64,000 nt of DNA from Erythrobacteraceae bacterium CCH12-C2 (GTDB taxonomy: Bacteria > Pseudomonadota > Alphaproteobacteria > Sphingomonadales > Sphingomonadaceae): assembly GCA_001556995.1 (NCBI GenBank), contig LSKF01000150.1, positions 44,673 through 108,672 of the forward strand, read 5' to 3'. The notes under the pieces were generated by a model. That model was not told the origin of the DNA, did not search any database, and saw only the letters and a program-made list of their open reading frames with translations. This document shows, one piece after another, positions 62,811 to 64,000 of the stretch (position 1 is the first letter of the stretch; each line of letters opens with the position of its first letter). The position numbers and the translations under genes were made by a program.

Positions 62811-63971
62811 ATGAACCAGGTTGAAACCGCTGTCCCCACTTTGCGCCCGACGCCCGGCCAATTGGCGTTGGCCGAGGCGATCCGCAGTGGGGTTGGTAAG
62901 GTCGCGAGCGGGATCCAGACCGTGCCGGCGCGCCATTACACCTGTCCCGATCACTTTGCGCGCGAGAAGGTAGCGCTGTTTGACCGCCTGCCACAGGTGC
63001 TCGCGCCCTCGGCTCTGCTCCCCAAGGCGGGCATGGCGGTGCCGCATGACGCCACCGGGCGACCGCTGCTGATCACCCGCGACGCCGAGGGCCGCGCGCA
63101 TGTGTTCCTCAACGTCTGCCGCCATCGGGGGACGCGGCAGGTCGAGGGGAGCGAGGTGCAATGCACCAAGCGGCTGGTGTGCCCCTATCACGCCTGGACT
63201 TACCGACTCGACGGCGGGCTGATGGCGCTGCCCCGGCCCGAGACCTTTCCGGGGCTCGACAAGGGCGATTATGGTCTCGCCGAACTCCCCAGCCTTGAGG
63301 CGGGAGGGCTGATCTGGTTCGCCCCTGAGCAGGGTGCTGATTTAAGCCACGCCCGTGCACTGGGCGAAGATCTTACCACCTTCGGCCTGCCGCAATCGCA
63401 CCTGTTCCGGCGCAAGACCCATACGGTCAAGGGCAACTGGAAGCTGATCATGGATGCCTTCCTTGAAAGCTACCACGTCACCCGCCTCCACGCCGCGACC
63501 ATCGGGCCGTTCTTCAAGGATGGGATCACGGCGGGCGACCAAATCGGCCCGCACCAGCGCTCGGCAGTCGGGCGGCTGGAGGAGATGGAGGGCGTAGATC
63601 TCACCGACATGGCGGCGCTGCGCCGGGTGGTGACCTTCGCCTACCAGCTGCTCCCGGCCACGATCATTGTGCCCAGCCCCGATTACGTGAACGTGATGGT
63701 ACTGATGCCGCAGGCCGAGAACCTCACCCTGGTCGAGGACTTCATGCTGATCCCCGAGGCCCCCGCGACCGAGAAGGCGCTAGCGCATTGGGAGAAGAGC
63801 TGGGCACTGCTCGATGGCGGGGTGTTTGCCTCGGAGGATTTCCGCGCGGCTGAACTCGGCCAGCAGGGGCTTTCGTCGGGCGCGGTCGAGCATGTCACGC
63901 TCGGCACGCTCGAAGGTGGGATCGCGCGGTTTGACCAGATCGTGAGCGAAGCCTTGCGGGCAGCCCCTTGA
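62811..63971 (+). CDS. Rieske aromatic-ring-hydroxylating oxygenase, alpha subunit
   Basis: A 386-residue oxygenase component. The Rieske cluster ligands are Cys103, His105 (CRHRG) and Cys124, His127 (CPYHAW); the mononuclear iron site has His222 and His227 (ESYHVTRLH). SD GGAAGAGAG precedes ATG 62811; the upstream frame is not homologous. No reductase or ferredoxin is nearby. Substrate unknown; the family includes choline- and carnitine-type demethylases as well as aromatic dioxygenases. Confidence 0.87.
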   Translation: MNQVETAVPTLRPTPGQLALAEAIRSGVGKVASGIQTVPARHYTCPDHFAREKVALFDRLPQVLAPSALLPKAGMAVPHDATGRPLLITRDAEGRAHVFLNVCRHRGTRQVEGSEVQCTKRLVCPYHAWTYRLDGGLMALPRPETFPGLDKGDYGLAELPSLEAGGLIWFAPEQGADLSHARALGEDLTTFGLPQSHLFRRKTHTVKGNWKLIMDAFLESYHVTRLHAATIGPFFKDGITAGDQIGPHQRSAVGRLEEMEGVDLTDMAALRRVVTFAYQLLPATIIVPSPDYVNVMVLMPQAENLTLVEDFMLIPEAPATEKALAHWEKSWALLDGGVFASEDFRAAELGQQGLSSGAVEHVTLGTLEGGIARFDQIVSEALRAAP

Positions 63972-64000
63972 GGGCCTAGGCGCGGCCCCCATGCCCACCC

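Overview
This 64 kb window is a GC-rich chromosomal segment of a sphingomonad-type alphaproteobacterium, most likely Erythrobacteraceae. The support is protein content and order: split b/b' ATP synthase subunits in the order atpI-atpB-atpE-atpG-atpF, an FYDLN_acid protein, a TIGR04222 protein, sphingomonad-style REP-like palindromes, and frequent GTG starts with stop/start overlaps. It is mostly core housekeeping sequence at very high coding density. No intergenic gap exceeds about 220 bases. There is no prophage, IS element, CRISPR array or rRNA operon.

Layout. 1-4.3 kb: two related minus-strand PAS-GGDEF-EAL cyclic-di-GMP proteins; the first is cut by the window edge and has a degenerate EAL domain, the second carries a C-terminal PilZ-like domain. 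4.5-7.2 kb: a polyhydroxyalkanoate synthase and an intracellular depolymerase. 7.3-10.2 kb: an N-acyl-D-amino-acid deacylase and a DUF2855 protein. 10.2-14.1 kb: minus-strand run ldcA-fabD-fabG-dnaN-DUF2855, divergent from a MurC/Mpl-like ligase. 15.6-18.3 kb: a zinc-ribbon membrane peptide, a transglutaminase, a GST and a DUF808 protein. 18.5-21.3 kb: rpsF-rpsR-rplI with a clear terminator, then AMP nucleosidase. 21.4-28.1 kb: a long minus-strand run from asd through a lipoprotein, hydrolase, M2 peptidase and beta-propeller to rimB and rimK. 28.1-30.4 kb: a DPP-IV-like peptidase.

30.5-37.3 kb holds the ffh-rpsP-rimM-trmD-rplS ribosome/SRP operon, with four extra genes between rimM and trmD, a palindromic repeat between rpsP and rimM, and another copy of that repeat in frame inside trmD. 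A tRNA-Ala(GGC) with a good promoter follows. 37.5-44 kb: FYDLN protein, aroA, a small membrane protein, cmk, rpsA, gloB and a quinone oxidoreductase. 44.1-46.8 kb: the FO operon. 47-50.9 kb: a ydbH-ynbE-ydbL-like intermembrane transport operon. 50.9-60.9 kb: radC, an aquaporin, purB, lapA-like, pyrF, a VOC protein, a GNAT, trpF-trpB-(small membrane protein)-trpA-accD and folC. 61-64 kb: an AmpG-like permease and a Rieske oxygenase.

Themes. LdcA, the Mpl-like ligase and AmpG together point to peptidoglycan recycling. RimK and RimB lie about 2.5 kb from the gene for their known substrate, ribosomal protein S6. Three palindromic repeat families are seen (four copies); one copy has become protein-coding. 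The least understood unit is the GRDP-like/TIGR04222 gene pair embedded in the ribosomal operon.
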